From an uncultured Pelagibacteraceae bacterium (GTDB lineage Bacteria; Pseudomonadota; Alphaproteobacteria; Pelagibacterales; Pelagibacteraceae): a DNA stretch of 64,000 nucleotides. Below, one piece after another: positions 1 through 9,898 of this stretch (position 1 is its first letter; each line of letters opens with the position of its first letter). The stretch is taken from the NCBI GenBank assembly GCA_902594395.1, contig CACJLZ010000002.1, positions 1 to 64,000 on the forward strand, written 5' to 3'. The notes beneath the pieces are model-generated. The model did no database searches. It was not told the DNA's origin and saw only the letters and a list, made by a program, of their open reading frames with translations. The position numbers and the translations under genes are program-made.

Positions 1-962
1 CTTTTAGTATTATATTTTTCAGTTGAAAATTGTCCTCCATCCCTCCACATAAAAGAATATTTTTTTACCTCATCCTTAAAAAATAATTTGCTTGGAATAC
101 CAATTTCTGAGTTAGTTTTATATTTTCTAGATGGAATATTATCATATTTTAATAATCTAAGTTGATCAACTGTAAGTAAAGGTTTAGGAAACAGCTGAAA
201 AAATTTTGCAGATAATTTTGCTACAGGTAACGGAAAAGGAATTAAAAACCTTTTTTTATCAATTAAACTTAAAAGTATTTGTAATATTTCTTTAAAACTT
301 AAAATCTCTGGCCCAACACACTCAATAATTTTAGTTTCAATTTTATTAGATAAAACATGATAAATAATGTCAGTCAAATCAGAACAATGTATTGGCATAA
401 ATTTTGTGTTACCAGAATAATATAACGGGAAAATTGGTAATCTATTTAACAATGTCATAAATTGTGTGCTAAAATTATCAGAATTTGAAAATACAACTGA
501 AGGTCTTAATATCGTAGTTTTGGAAAAATTTTCTAATATTTTATTTTCACCCTCAAGTTTTGAGATTGCATATTTTGAGTCTATAGCATCATTTATTGCC
601 AGAGCTGAAATATGAATAAATTGTTTTAGATTATATTTCTTGCATAATTTAGCTAAAATAGTTGGAAAGATTGCATGAATATTTCTAAAGGTATTGCCAT
701 TTTTTTTTTCATATAAAATGCCTATAAGATTTATGCAATAATCTGCTTCGCTAAATAATTTTTCAATTTTTTTTTCATCAAAAATATTTGACTCTTTAAC
801 ATCAATATATCCAGCATTTCCTTGAGTTTTTATTTTTAAACCTTTCTGATGAGCATTTCTTGTTACAACGGTAACTTTAATGTTATTTTTTGTAAGTTTT
901 CTAATTAAGAAACTTCCAATTTGGCCACTTCCGCCAAAAATTAGACAATTTTTTGGTTTCAT
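1..962 (-). CDS. NAD(P)-binding epimerase, complex I NDUFA9-like family (3' part cut by window edge)
   Basis: Manual minus-strand translation from CAT 960-962: MKPKNCLIFGGSGQIGSFLIRKLTKNNIKVTVVTRN..., Rossmann GGSGQIG; open to window edge; absent from ORF track. Confidence 0.8.
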   Translation of the reverse strand, partial: MKPKNCLIFGGSGQIGSFLIRKLTKNNIKVTVVTRNAHQKGLKIKTQGNAGYIDVKESNIFDEKKIEKLFSEADYCINLIGILYEKKNGNTFRNIHAIFPTILAKLCKKYNLKQFIHISALAINDAIDSKYAISKLEGENKILENFSKTTILRPSVVFSNSDNFSTQFMTLLNRLPIFPLYYSGNTKFMPIHCSDLTDIIYHVLSNKIETKIIECVGPEILSFKEILQILLSLIDKKRFLIPFPLPVAKLSAKFFQLFPKPLLTVDQLRLLKYDNIPSRKYKTNSEIGIPSKLFFKDEVKKYSFMWRDGGQFSTEKYNTK

Positions 963-985
963 ATATAAACATTTATTAATAAATT

Positions 986-1591
986 ATGAATATCAAGCTT
1001 CACAAAAATGATTTACCAGATGATTTAGATTTAGGCAATTTAATAGCTGTTGATGGTGAGTTTATGGGTTTAAATATAAGACGAGATCCTCTGTGTTTAA
1101 TCCAAATTTCCACAGGTAATTCTGATGCACATATAATTCAGTTTAATAGAGACGAATATAAAGCTCCAAATTTAGTGAAAATCCTAGAAAATGAAAAAAT
1201 ATCAAAAATTTTTCATTATGGACGAGCAGACCTAGCTTATATTAAATATTATTTAAAAGCAGAAACAAATAATATTTTAGATACAAAAATTGCTTCCAAA
1301 CTCTCTAGATCTTATTCAGATAATCATTCTTTAAAAACTTTAATTAAAGAATTTATTAACATTGACATCAGTAAACAATTTCAAAGTTCAGATTTTGGAG
1401 GTGAGCTTACACCAGCACAATTAAAATATTGTGCTAATGATGTTATATATTTACATAAAATTCACGATGAATTAAACAAGATACTCATTAGAGAAAAAAG
1501 GATTGATTTATATAAACAATGTTTAAAATTTTTAAAAACAAGGGTCGATTTAGATCTTGCGCTTTTTAAAGATGACATCTGGGCCCATTAG
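986..1591 (+). CDS. rnd: Ribonuclease D / 3'-5' exonuclease
   Basis: VDGEFMGLN...DPLCLIQIS, IFHYGRADLAY, YCANDVIYL DEDD exonuclease motifs. Confidence 0.85.
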   Translation: MNIKLHKNDLPDDLDLGNLIAVDGEFMGLNIRRDPLCLIQISTGNSDAHIIQFNRDEYKAPNLVKILENEKISKIFHYGRADLAYIKYYLKAETNNILDTKIASKLSRSYSDNHSLKTLIKEFINIDISKQFQSSDFGGELTPAQLKYCANDVIYLHKIHDELNKILIREKRIDLYKQCLKFLKTRVDLDLALFKDDIWAH

Positions 1592-2562
1592 TGAAAAATA
1601 TAAATTATAAAAATATTGCAAAGAACGTAATTAATTTAGAAATCAAAGCTCTTCAAAAGTTAAAGAAATCTCTTAACAAAAATTTTAACAAAGCTGTTGA
1701 TGCGATTGTTAATTGTCAATCTAAAGTTATACTGTGCGGCGTAGGAAAAAGTGGAATCATAGCAAATAAAATATCAGCGACCTTGTCATCTATTGGAACG
1801 CCTTCTTTTTCATTATCTGCGAATGATTGCTCACATGGTGATATGGGAAGTATTACCAGAAAAGATATTTTAATTTTAATAAGTTATTCTGGAAACTCTT
1901 TGGAGCTAAAAAATATAATTAATTACGCAAATAGAAATAAAGTTTTGTTAATTGGTATCACATCAAAAATGAATTCTGAATTATATAAAAATAGCGATAT
2001 TGGTTTGATAACTCCTGAGGTTAAAGAAGCTGGCCTGGATATGATACCTACATCAAGCACTATAAATCAACTAAGTATTGGTGATGCATTAGCTGTATCA
2101 ACATTGAAAAAGAAAAAAATTAACAGCTTAGATTTCAAAAAATTTCACCCATCTGGAAGTCTTGGAGAAAAATTAAAAACTGTTGAAGATCTAATGCTTA
2201 CAAAAAATAAGATACCTTTTATCAATGAGAATACTCTTATGGCTAAAGCACTAAAAATTATGACTGAGAAAAAATTAGGCACATTAATTGCTAGAAATAA
2301 AAAAAGAGATACAACTGGTATTATAACAGATGGTCAAATTAGGAAACTAAATTCAAAAAATATCTATTTTGATTTATTAAAAGTAAAAGATGTGATGACA
2401 AAAAGTCCTATTAAAATTGAAAAGAATACTCTAGCAACTAAAGCTTTATCAATTATGAATGAAAAAAAAATTACAAGTTTATGTGTTTATAATCAGAAAA
2501 AAAAATCAGTAACAATCGGTATTATTCACGTTCATAATATTTTGAATAAAAAAATATATTAA
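1591..2562 (+). CDS. kdsD: Arabinose-5-phosphate isomerase, KpsF/GutQ family (SIS + two CBS domains)
   Basis: GVGKSGIIANKISATLSSIGTPS, HPSGSLGEKL; GTG start. Confidence 0.9.
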   Translation: MKNINYKNIAKNVINLEIKALQKLKKSLNKNFNKAVDAIVNCQSKVILCGVGKSGIIANKISATLSSIGTPSFSLSANDCSHGDMGSITRKDILILISYSGNSLELKNIINYANRNKVLLIGITSKMNSELYKNSDIGLITPEVKEAGLDMIPTSSTINQLSIGDALAVSTLKKKKINSLDFKKFHPSGSLGEKLKTVEDLMLTKNKIPFINENTLMAKALKIMTEKKLGTLIARNKKRDTTGIITDGQIRKLNSKNIYFDLLKVKDVMTKSPIKIEKNTLATKALSIMNEKKITSLCVYNQKKKSVTIGIIHVHNILNKKIY

Positions 2563-2567
2563 ATTTA

Positions 2568-3167
2568 ATGATAACGAAAAGTATTATTCAATATTCATTA
2601 GTAATATTACTGATAATTTTAAGTATCTTTTTTTATAAAGAATATCTTGGTTCAGAGAAAAGTTTAACTAAAAAACCTGAAGAAATTAATAAAAATATCG
2701 AAAGTCCTATTACTGTAGAAAATAAAGAAGCAACTAATACTATTGAAAATTTAAAATACGTTTCTGAGGATTTGTTGGGAAATACCTATATAATTGATGC
2801 AAAATCAGCTACGGTACAGGAAAATAAGGCAAACCAAATTCAGCTTGTAGAAGTACTTGCGAAAATCATTCAAAAAAATGATGAGATAATTTATATCAAT
2901 TCAAATTTTGCTGATTATAATAAAGATAATAATAATACCATATTTAAAGAAAATGTAAGTGTTAAATATGGTGATCAAATAATTAATGCAAATATTATAA
3001 ACCTCAATTTTTCGAAAAATTTAATAGAAATACAAGACAATGTTTATTTTAAAAATAATGATGCTAATATTAAAGCCGATAAAATTGAAATAAATTTTGA
3101 AAGTAAAAAATTAAAAATTTCAATGAATAAACAAGATGATAAAGTAAAAATTTCAGGAAAATATTAA
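2568..3167 (+). CDS. lptC: LPS export periplasmic protein LptC-like
   Basis: N-terminal TM, beta-rich repeats, position between kdsD and lptB. Confidence 0.7.
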   Translation: MITKSIIQYSLVILLIILSIFFYKEYLGSEKSLTKKPEEINKNIESPITVENKEATNTIENLKYVSEDLLGNTYIIDAKSATVQENKANQIQLVEVLAKIIQKNDEIIYINSNFADYNKDNNNTIFKENVSVKYGDQIINANIINLNFSKNLIEIQDNVYFKNNDANIKADKIEINFESKKLKISMNKQDDKVKISGKY

Positions 3168-3169
3168 TT

Positions 3170-3946
3170 ATGTCAGTCATAAAAAAATTTCGAATTAAAA
3201 ATTTTAAAAAAAAAAAAGAACTTTTAAAGCTAGAAAGAATATCTTTACATTTTGGAAAAAGGAAAATTTTAGAAGATCTGACTTTTAGTCTAAACCAGGG
3301 TGAAATTCTTGGTTTATTGGGACCAAATGGAGTTGGAAAATCAACTATTTTTAACGTTATAATAGGTTTATTGAGACCAACTTATGGTTCTATATATATT
3401 GAAGGTAAGAATGTAATCAATGAACCAATATTTAGCAGAACTAAAAAATATAAAATAGGCTATGTGCCTCAGCATGGTGGCTATTTTCATGACCTTACCT
3501 TAAGAGAAAATTTAAACGCTATAAGCGAGATCGTTATCGAAAATAAAAAATTAAGAGATGAAAAGGTAAACTTATTAATCTCTAAATTTGAACTTGAGGC
3601 ACTACAGAATATTAAAGCTGAGTTTTTATCAGGAGGTCAAAAGAAACGACTAGTTATCTCTTTAGCATTATTAAGTAATCCAAAAATACTACTACTTGAT
3701 GAACCATTTGCTGCCTTAGATATTATGACAATTAAAAATCTTCAACAAATAATTGTTGACTTACAAACACATAATAACATTTCTATTATCTTATGTGATC
3801 ACCAAGCTAGGGATCTATTATCTTGTGTAGATTTAGCTATAGTGCTTTCAAATGGAAAAGTTATCGCAAAAGATACACCTAATAATTTAATAAGAAATAT
3901 TGATGCTCAAAATGCGTATTTTGGAGACTCTTTCAAAATAAATTAA
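3170..3946 (+). CDS. lptB: LPS export ABC transporter ATP-binding protein
   Basis: Walker A GPNGVGKST, LSGGQKKR, Walker B LLLDEPFAALD; lpt context. Confidence 0.9.
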   Translation: MSVIKKFRIKNFKKKKELLKLERISLHFGKRKILEDLTFSLNQGEILGLLGPNGVGKSTIFNVIIGLLRPTYGSIYIEGKNVINEPIFSRTKKYKIGYVPQHGGYFHDLTLRENLNAISEIVIENKKLRDEKVNLLISKFELEALQNIKAEFLSGGQKKRLVISLALLSNPKILLLDEPFAALDIMTIKNLQQIIVDLQTHNNISIILCDHQARDLLSCVDLAIVLSNGKVIAKDTPNNLIRNIDAQNAYFGDSFKIN

Positions 3947-3957
3947 GATATCAAAAA

Positions 3958-5280
3958 ATGCGTATTATAAAAATTAAGAATAAAATCAAAAAATTTAATA
4001 AAGTTTTGTCAATAGAAGGAGATAAAAGCTTGTCCATAAGATGGGCACTTATAGCCTCTCAGTCAGAGTATAAATCTAAATCCGTAAACTTATTACTTTC
4101 GGAGGATGTAATAAATACTTTAAAATGTCTAAGAAAACTTGGTGTGAAAATAAAGATAAAAAAAAATTTTTGTGAAATTAATGGCGTAGGTTTAAATGGA
4201 TTTAGATATAAGAAAAATTTGATTTTAGATGCTGGAAACTCAGGCACTTTAGGAAGGCTTATTATGGGTCTTTTAACTCATTCAAAAAAAACAGTCAAAT
4301 TAAAAGGTGACAAAAGTTTATCAAAAAGAGATTTCTTAAGAGTCATTAACCCTTTAAAAAAGTTTGGAGCAGAATTTAAAAGTAATTTTGGAAAACTTCC
4401 TATCACAATTAAAGGGACTTATAATCCAAATCCGATAACTTTTAATGAGACAAAAGGATCTGCTCAAGTCAAAAGTTCTGTGATGCTAGCAGCGTTGAAT
4501 ACAAATGGTGAAACAATAATTAAATCAAAAAAATCAAGGAATCATAGTGAACTTCTTTTTAAACATTTAAAATTACCAATTAAAGTTTTTAAAAAAAAAA
4601 ATTATGATCTTATAAAGATTAAAGGAAAAAAAAAAATACCGGCATTAAACTATAAAATACCATCTGACATAAGCTCATGCGCTTTTTTCATAGTGCTTAC
4701 TATTTTATCGAAAAATTCTAAATTAATAATTAGAAATGTTAACATAAATCCCTCGAGAGTAGGTATTTTACATATTCTTAATATGATGGGGGCTAAAATA
4801 CAAAAAACAAATTTAAAAAACTATAAGGGTGAAAAAATAGCAGATTTAATTGTTAAAAGTACAAAGAGAATTAGAGCTATAAATTGTCCCCCGAAACTTA
4901 ATAGTTCTGCGATAGACGAATTTTTACTAATATTTCTTGTGGCAGCAAAAGCAAAAGGAGTTTCTTATTTTAGAAATTTATCTGAATTAAATGAAAAAGA
5001 GAGTCCCAGATTAAAATGGGGCTCTAAAATACTAAACAAAATGGGAGTTAAAAATGTTTTGACTAATAAAAGTATAAAGATTTATGGAAATCCAAATTTA
5101 GAAATTAAGAATAAAATAGTTATCAAAAATTTTCTTAAGGATCACAGAGTTTTTATGACTTCAGCTGTTGCAGCATTAATTTTTGGAGGTAACTGGTCTA
5201 TAGCGAATAAAGACGCTATAAACACGTCTTTTCCATCCTTTTTAGAAAAAATTAAGTATTTAGGTGCTAAAATACACTAA
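3958..5280 (+). CDS. aroA: 3-phosphoshikimate 1-carboxyvinyltransferase (EPSP synthase)
   Basis: GDKSLSIRWAL, LDAGNSGTLGRLIMGLL, KGSAQVKSSVMLAAL. Confidence 0.93.
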   Translation: MRIIKIKNKIKKFNKVLSIEGDKSLSIRWALIASQSEYKSKSVNLLLSEDVINTLKCLRKLGVKIKIKKNFCEINGVGLNGFRYKKNLILDAGNSGTLGRLIMGLLTHSKKTVKLKGDKSLSKRDFLRVINPLKKFGAEFKSNFGKLPITIKGTYNPNPITFNETKGSAQVKSSVMLAALNTNGETIIKSKKSRNHSELLFKHLKLPIKVFKKKNYDLIKIKGKKKIPALNYKIPSDISSCAFFIVLTILSKNSKLIIRNVNINPSRVGILHILNMMGAKIQKTNLKNYKGEKIADLIVKSTKRIRAINCPPKLNSSAIDEFLLIFLVAAKAKGVSYFRNLSELNEKESPRLKWGSKILNKMGVKNVLTNKSIKIYGNPNLEIKNKIVIKNFLKDHRVFMTSAVAALIFGGNWSIANKDAINTSFPSFLEKIKYLGAKIH

Positions 5281-5361
5281 ATTCTATGTTGATCTTGTCT
5301 TTAAATTTATCTAAAAAGTCAAAGTTTTTAAAACTATATAAACATAAACGAACATAAATTA

Positions 5362-7083
5362 ATGGAAGTATACAAAGACCTATCAAACCCAGCGTCCAAA
5401 GAGTTTGAAAACCTACTAAATAATCAACTTTCAAAAATCAGCATTGAAGAAGGTAAAATTATTGAGGGTAAAGTTAATAAAATTACAGAGAAATATATCT
5501 TTTTATATATACCAAACCTAAAATCAGAACCAGTTTTAGACATTAATGAATTAAAATCAATGGGATTAAGCGATAAAATTAAAATTGGTGAAACGATACC
5601 TGTGTTATTAGAAAAGATAGAAGATAGAAATGGGGACGTGGTTGTATCTGCTAGTAAAGCTCAGAAAATTAAAGGTTGGGATAAATTAGTTGAAGCCTAT
5701 GAAAAAAAAGAACCAATTATGGGTAAAATTGTATCTAAATGTAAAGGTGGATGTATAGTTGAACATCTGGAAACAGGATCACTAATGTTTTTACCAGGAT
5801 CACAAATAAGTGATAAACCCTTGAAAGATATAAGTCATTTGATGAATGAACCACAAAAATTTGCTTTAATAAAGTTAGACAAAATAAGAGGTAACGCTTG
5901 CGTATCTAGAAAAGAAATAATTACATCTTTCAAAAAAGAGGATAAAGCAAAGATTGTTGAGAAATATAAAATTGGTGATGTAATTAAAGATGCTGAGGTA
6001 AAAGGCTATAGTTCATTTGGATGTTTTTTTAATGTCAATAATGAATTGGATGTTTTGGTGCATTTACAAGAAATATCATATAGCAGGGTAAATCATCCCG
6101 AGGAAGTATTCAATATTGGTGAAAAACATGATCTTAAAGTTATAAGTATTGATAAAGAAAAATTACAAATTGGTTGTTCGATTAAACAACTATCTCCTGA
6201 TCCTTTTGAGCATGTTGAGAATTATGAATTAAATAAAGTTTATAAAGCAAAGGTAGTAAAGATTATAGACTTTGGAGCGTTTTGTGAACTAGAACCAGGT
6301 TTGACGACTTTATTACATTCAAGTGAGTTGAGTTGGACAAAAAAAAATGTTTCCGCAAAGAAAATGTTTAAAGTTGGAGATGAAATAGATTGTGTTATTA
6401 CTGAGATTGATAAAGATAAAAGAAGAATTGCCATTTCTTACAAACAGGCAAAGGAAAACCCTTTTATTGTTTTTGAAAAAAAATATCCAGTCGGAACAAT
6501 AATTGAAACAGAAGTAGTTAATAAAAATGAATATTCTTTATTTGTAAGTGTAAAAGATTTAGATGTTGATGCTTTCTTGCACTGTAATGATTTGACTTAT
6601 CTAAATAATGGAGAGGAAGAATTAAAAAAATATGATATTAAAGATAAAATCAAAGTTAAGGTTCTAGAAATTAAATCTGAGGATCAAAAAATCAGGGTTG
6701 GATTGAGACAAACTCAACCAGACCCATTGGATTGGTTTAAGGATAAAAAAACAAATCAAATTATTACTGTAAAAATTATCTCCACCGATAACAAGGGTCT
6801 TATCGTAAGGCCGGAAGGGTGTGAGATGGACTTCACTATTAAGAAAAACCAAATTGCAATTAGTGCTGCTGATGCCCGACCTGCAAGATTCACTGGTGGT
6901 GAAAGAATTGATTGCGCAATTGCAGATTTAGACTTGGAAAAAAGGAAAGTATCACTAAGTATTAAATTATTAGAGGAAATTCAGAAAAAAGAAGCTTTAG
7001 ATAAGTATGGATCTGAGGGTTCTGGAAAGAATTTACCTTTTTCATCATTGTCAGATGATTTAGATAAAAAGAAAGAAAAGTAA
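5362..7083 (+). CDS. rpsA: 30S ribosomal protein S1
   Basis: Repeated S1 domains (DFGAFCELEPGLTTLLHSSELSW etc.), 573 aa. Confidence 0.95.
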   Translation: MEVYKDLSNPASKEFENLLNNQLSKISIEEGKIIEGKVNKITEKYIFLYIPNLKSEPVLDINELKSMGLSDKIKIGETIPVLLEKIEDRNGDVVVSASKAQKIKGWDKLVEAYEKKEPIMGKIVSKCKGGCIVEHLETGSLMFLPGSQISDKPLKDISHLMNEPQKFALIKLDKIRGNACVSRKEIITSFKKEDKAKIVEKYKIGDVIKDAEVKGYSSFGCFFNVNNELDVLVHLQEISYSRVNHPEEVFNIGEKHDLKVISIDKEKLQIGCSIKQLSPDPFEHVENYELNKVYKAKVVKIIDFGAFCELEPGLTTLLHSSELSWTKKNVSAKKMFKVGDEIDCVITEIDKDKRRIAISYKQAKENPFIVFEKKYPVGTIIETEVVNKNEYSLFVSVKDLDVDAFLHCNDLTYLNNGEEELKKYDIKDKIKVKVLEIKSEDQKIRVGLRQTQPDPLDWFKDKKTNQIITVKIISTDNKGLIVRPEGCEMDFTIKKNQIAISAADARPARFTGGERIDCAIADLDLEKRKVSLSIKLLEEIQKKEALDKYGSEGSGKNLPFSSLSDDLDKKKEK

Positions 7084-7097
7084 GATAAATATTTAAA

Positions 7098-7391
7098 TTG
7101 GCTATTGTAAAATCAAAGCTTTTAAAACAACTTTCAGAAAATTATCCCAATTTTTTAAAAAAAGATTTGGAAAAATTCACAAATATTATTTTTAATGAAA
7201 TAAAAAAAACTTTAAAAAGAGGTGAGAGAATAGAATTTAGAGGATTTGGTGCATTTTCAACCAATATTCAAAAATCTCGGATATCTAGAAATCCTAAAAC
7301 TGGAGAAAAAGTAAATACACCAGAAAAAAAAACAATTCACTTCAAAATGTCAAAAGATTTGTTTAAAATTTTAAATGATGAAAAAAAATAA
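7098..7391 (+). CDS. ihfB: Integration host factor beta / HU-family protein
   Basis: KRGERIEFRGFGAFSTN...RNPKTGEKV; TTG start; directly after rpsA. Confidence 0.88.
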   Translation: MAIVKSKLLKQLSENYPNFLKKDLEKFTNIIFNEIKKTLKRGERIEFRGFGAFSTNIQKSRISRNPKTGEKVNTPEKKTIHFKMSKDLFKILNDEKK

Positions 7392-8052
7392 AGTATTTGT
7401 TGCATGTGATAGCACTAATATTTTAAAAATAAAAAAAATCATAAAAGAAACAAATAATAAAAAATTGAAAGTTGGATATAAGTTTGGTTTAGAATTTTTA
7501 AACTCAAAATATGGAAGAAGCTTTTTATCTAAGATAAAAAATAAAATAGTATTTGCAGATCTTAAGTTAAACGATATTCCAAATACTTGTTTATCAACTA
7601 TTAAAGCAATGAAAGATTTAAATATAAATTACTTAACTATTCATATTAGTTCCGGCTTAGAGGCTCTAAAAGCATGTAAAAAAATATCTGGAAAAACAAA
7701 ATTAATAGGTGTCACAACATTAACCTCTTTAGATGATAAATCCCTTAAAGAGATTGGTTACAACAAAAATATTAATAAACTTGTCTCACACCAAGTAAGA
7801 TTAGCAAAAAAGGCTAACTTAGATGCTATTGTATGTAGTGCAAATGAAATTAAGTTTGTTAAAAAATTCTTCAAAAAAGAAATAATAACCCCTGGAATAA
7901 GATTTAATACCAAAACAGATGATCAAAAAAGAGTTGTTACTCCAAAACAAGCATATAAGAACGGCAGTGATTGGCTTGTAATAGGAAGGCCTATAACCAA
8001 AGGCAATATAAGAAAAAATATTCAAACATTAATTGATCATTTAAGTCAATGA
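7378..8052 (+). CDS. pyrF: Orotidine 5'-phosphate decarboxylase
   Basis: VFADLKLNDIPNTC, TPGIRF, WLVIGRPITKG. Confidence 0.9.
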   Translation: MKKNKVFVACDSTNILKIKKIIKETNNKKLKVGYKFGLEFLNSKYGRSFLSKIKNKIVFADLKLNDIPNTCLSTIKAMKDLNINYLTIHISSGLEALKACKKISGKTKLIGVTTLTSLDDKSLKEIGYNKNINKLVSHQVRLAKKANLDAIVCSANEIKFVKKFFKKEIITPGIRFNTKTDDQKRVVTPKQAYKNGSDWLVIGRPITKGNIRKNIQTLIDHLSQ

Positions 8053-8666
8053 TCAAAAGTTTAAAAATTTGTGGGATCTCAGATCCTGAAACTTTGAATT
8101 ATATTTTAAATCATCCATATCCACCGAAGTTTATTGGTTTCATTACAAATTATAAAAAGAGCAAAAGATATGTCCAATATGAAAATTTAATAAATTTAGT
8201 AGACGTAAATAAAAAACAGACCAATTTTGTCTCAGTGCTTGTGAGTCCTACAAATGAATTATTAGAGAAAATCAAAGATCTTAACTTTGATTATTATCAA
8301 CTTTATGATGTTGACCCATTAAGAACTTTTGAAATTAAGAAAAAATATAAAATTAAGATAATTTCTGCACTTACAATTTCGGGTAAAGAAGATGTAGATA
8401 AATATAAAGATTATTTAGAAATTTCAGATATAATTCTTTTTGACTCAAAAGGTTATCATAGGTCTGAAAGCTTTGATCATGATTTATTAGAACAGGTCCC
8501 CAATGAAGTGAATAAAATGATTGCAGGAAATATTCAAATAGATGATATTCCTAAGTTTAAAAATAAAAACTTCATAATTGATTTATCTGGATCAATTGAA
8601 AATAATGAGGGAAAGAAAGATATTAATAAAATTGATAAATTATTAAAATTATTTGCAAAAACATGA
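8049..8666 (+). CDS. trpF: Phosphoribosylanthranilate isomerase, divergent
   Basis: KICGISDPETL N-term and trpFBA synteny; C-terminal motifs diverge. Confidence 0.8.
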   Translation: MIKSLKICGISDPETLNYILNHPYPPKFIGFITNYKKSKRYVQYENLINLVDVNKKQTNFVSVLVSPTNELLEKIKDLNFDYYQLYDVDPLRTFEIKKKYKIKIISALTISGKEDVDKYKDYLEISDIILFDSKGYHRSESFDHDLLEQVPNEVNKMIAGNIQIDDIPKFKNKNFIIDLSGSIENNEGKKDINKIDKLLKLFAKT

Positions 8667-9898
8667 AGCTTAAAAAAGGAATTCCAGTAATAGATCAAGG
8701 CAATAAACTTGGATTTTGGGGTGGAAAATTTGGGGGAAATTTTGTGCCCGAAACATTGAAAAAACCTATCGAAGATTTGGAAATTCTTTTCAACAAGCTC
8801 AAAAAAGATAATAAATTTATAAACGAAAGAGACAAATATTTTAAAAATTGGGTTGGTAGTCCTACTCGATTCATCAAATTAGAAAATTTAACTAAACATG
8901 TGGGTGGAGCTCAAATTTGGTCTAAAGTTGTATCTGATGCAAATGGAGGAGCACATAAAATTTATAATGCAACTGTTCACTGTTTACTTGCAAAGCGTTC
9001 TGGGAAAAAAATTATTTGTGGAGACACTGGTGCTGGCTATGCAGGTAAAATGTTGAGTATGGCAGCTAAAAAATTTGGTTTAAAATGTAAAATTTTCATG
9101 GGCGCAAAAGATATTCAAAGGCAGCAACCAAATGTAAAAGCTATGAAAAAAAATGGGGCCGAGGTCATTCCTGTATATTCTGGAAGTCAAACTCTCGTAG
9201 ATGCAGTCTCTGAGTGCATGCGATACTGGGTTGCGAATTGTGATAAAGTTGCCATGTGTGTTGGCAGCACCGTTGGTCCAGCTATATTTGTTCGCATCTG
9301 TGGATGGAGTACAAGTCAAATATCGAGAGAACTTAAAATTCAATTAATTAATGAATTTGGATCAGTTCCAAAAAAACTTAAACTTTATAATTGCGTTGGA
9401 GGAGGAAGTTCTAGTTTTGGGTTCTGGAATGAATTTATGGATTACGATAAAAAACAATGTGAATTTATTGGTGTAGAGGCTGGTGGACCTGCAAAAAGTA
9501 AAAAACATGCAGCGCCACTCACGTATGGATCTAAAATTGGAATACTTCATGGTGCTGCTCAATATGTTAATCAAAATACAGATGGTCAAATAGAAGAGAC
9601 TGAGTCAATTTCAGCTGGACTAGATTATCCTGGTATTTCCCCACTTCATTGTTTTCTTAAAGATACAAAAAGAGCTAGATACACTGCAGCAAGCGATGAG
9701 GAGGCTTTAAACGCTTATAAACTTGTAACGAAGTTTGAAAAATTAAGACCCTCCCTTGAACCAAGTCACGCTTTTTCAGTCGCGATAGCAGATTCAAAAA
9801 AATTAAGTAAAGATACAATAGTTGTAGTCAATAGTTGTGGTGATGCTTACAAAGATAGGGGTATTTTAGAGAAAAGATTAGGAAAAAAATATGTTTAA
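8663..9898 (+). CDS. trpB: Tryptophan synthase beta chain-like PLP enzyme, strongly divergent
   Basis: GKFGGNFVPETL, NGGAHKIYN (PLP Lys), DTGAGYAG, CVGGGSSSFG, ISAGLDYPGISPLH. Confidence 0.85.
   Translation: MKLKKGIPVIDQGNKLGFWGGKFGGNFVPETLKKPIEDLEILFNKLKKDNKFINERDKYFKNWVGSPTRFIKLENLTKHVGGAQIWSKVVSDANGGAHKIYNATVHCLLAKRSGKKIICGDTGAGYAGKMLSMAAKKFGLKCKIFMGAKDIQRQQPNVKAMKKNGAEVIPVYSGSQTLVDAVSECMRYWVANCDKVAMCVGSTVGPAIFVRICGWSTSQISRELKIQLINEFGSVPKKLKLYNCVGGGSSSFGFWNEFMDYDKKQCEFIGVEAGGPAKSKKHAAPLTYGSKIGILHGAAQYVNQNTDGQIEETESISAGLDYPGISPLHCFLKDTKRARYTAASDEEALNAYKLVTKFEKLRPSLEPSHAFSVAIADSKKLSKDTIVVVNSCGDAYKDRGILEKRLGKKYV

Noticed and set aside
9080-9343. Antisense ORFs inside trpB (9080-9343, 9362-9589, 8695-8877) and many similar 60-100 aa ORFs opposite clear genes
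   Set aside because: They lie entirely opposite well-supported coding sequence, have no recognisable motifs and are expected by chance from codon bias.
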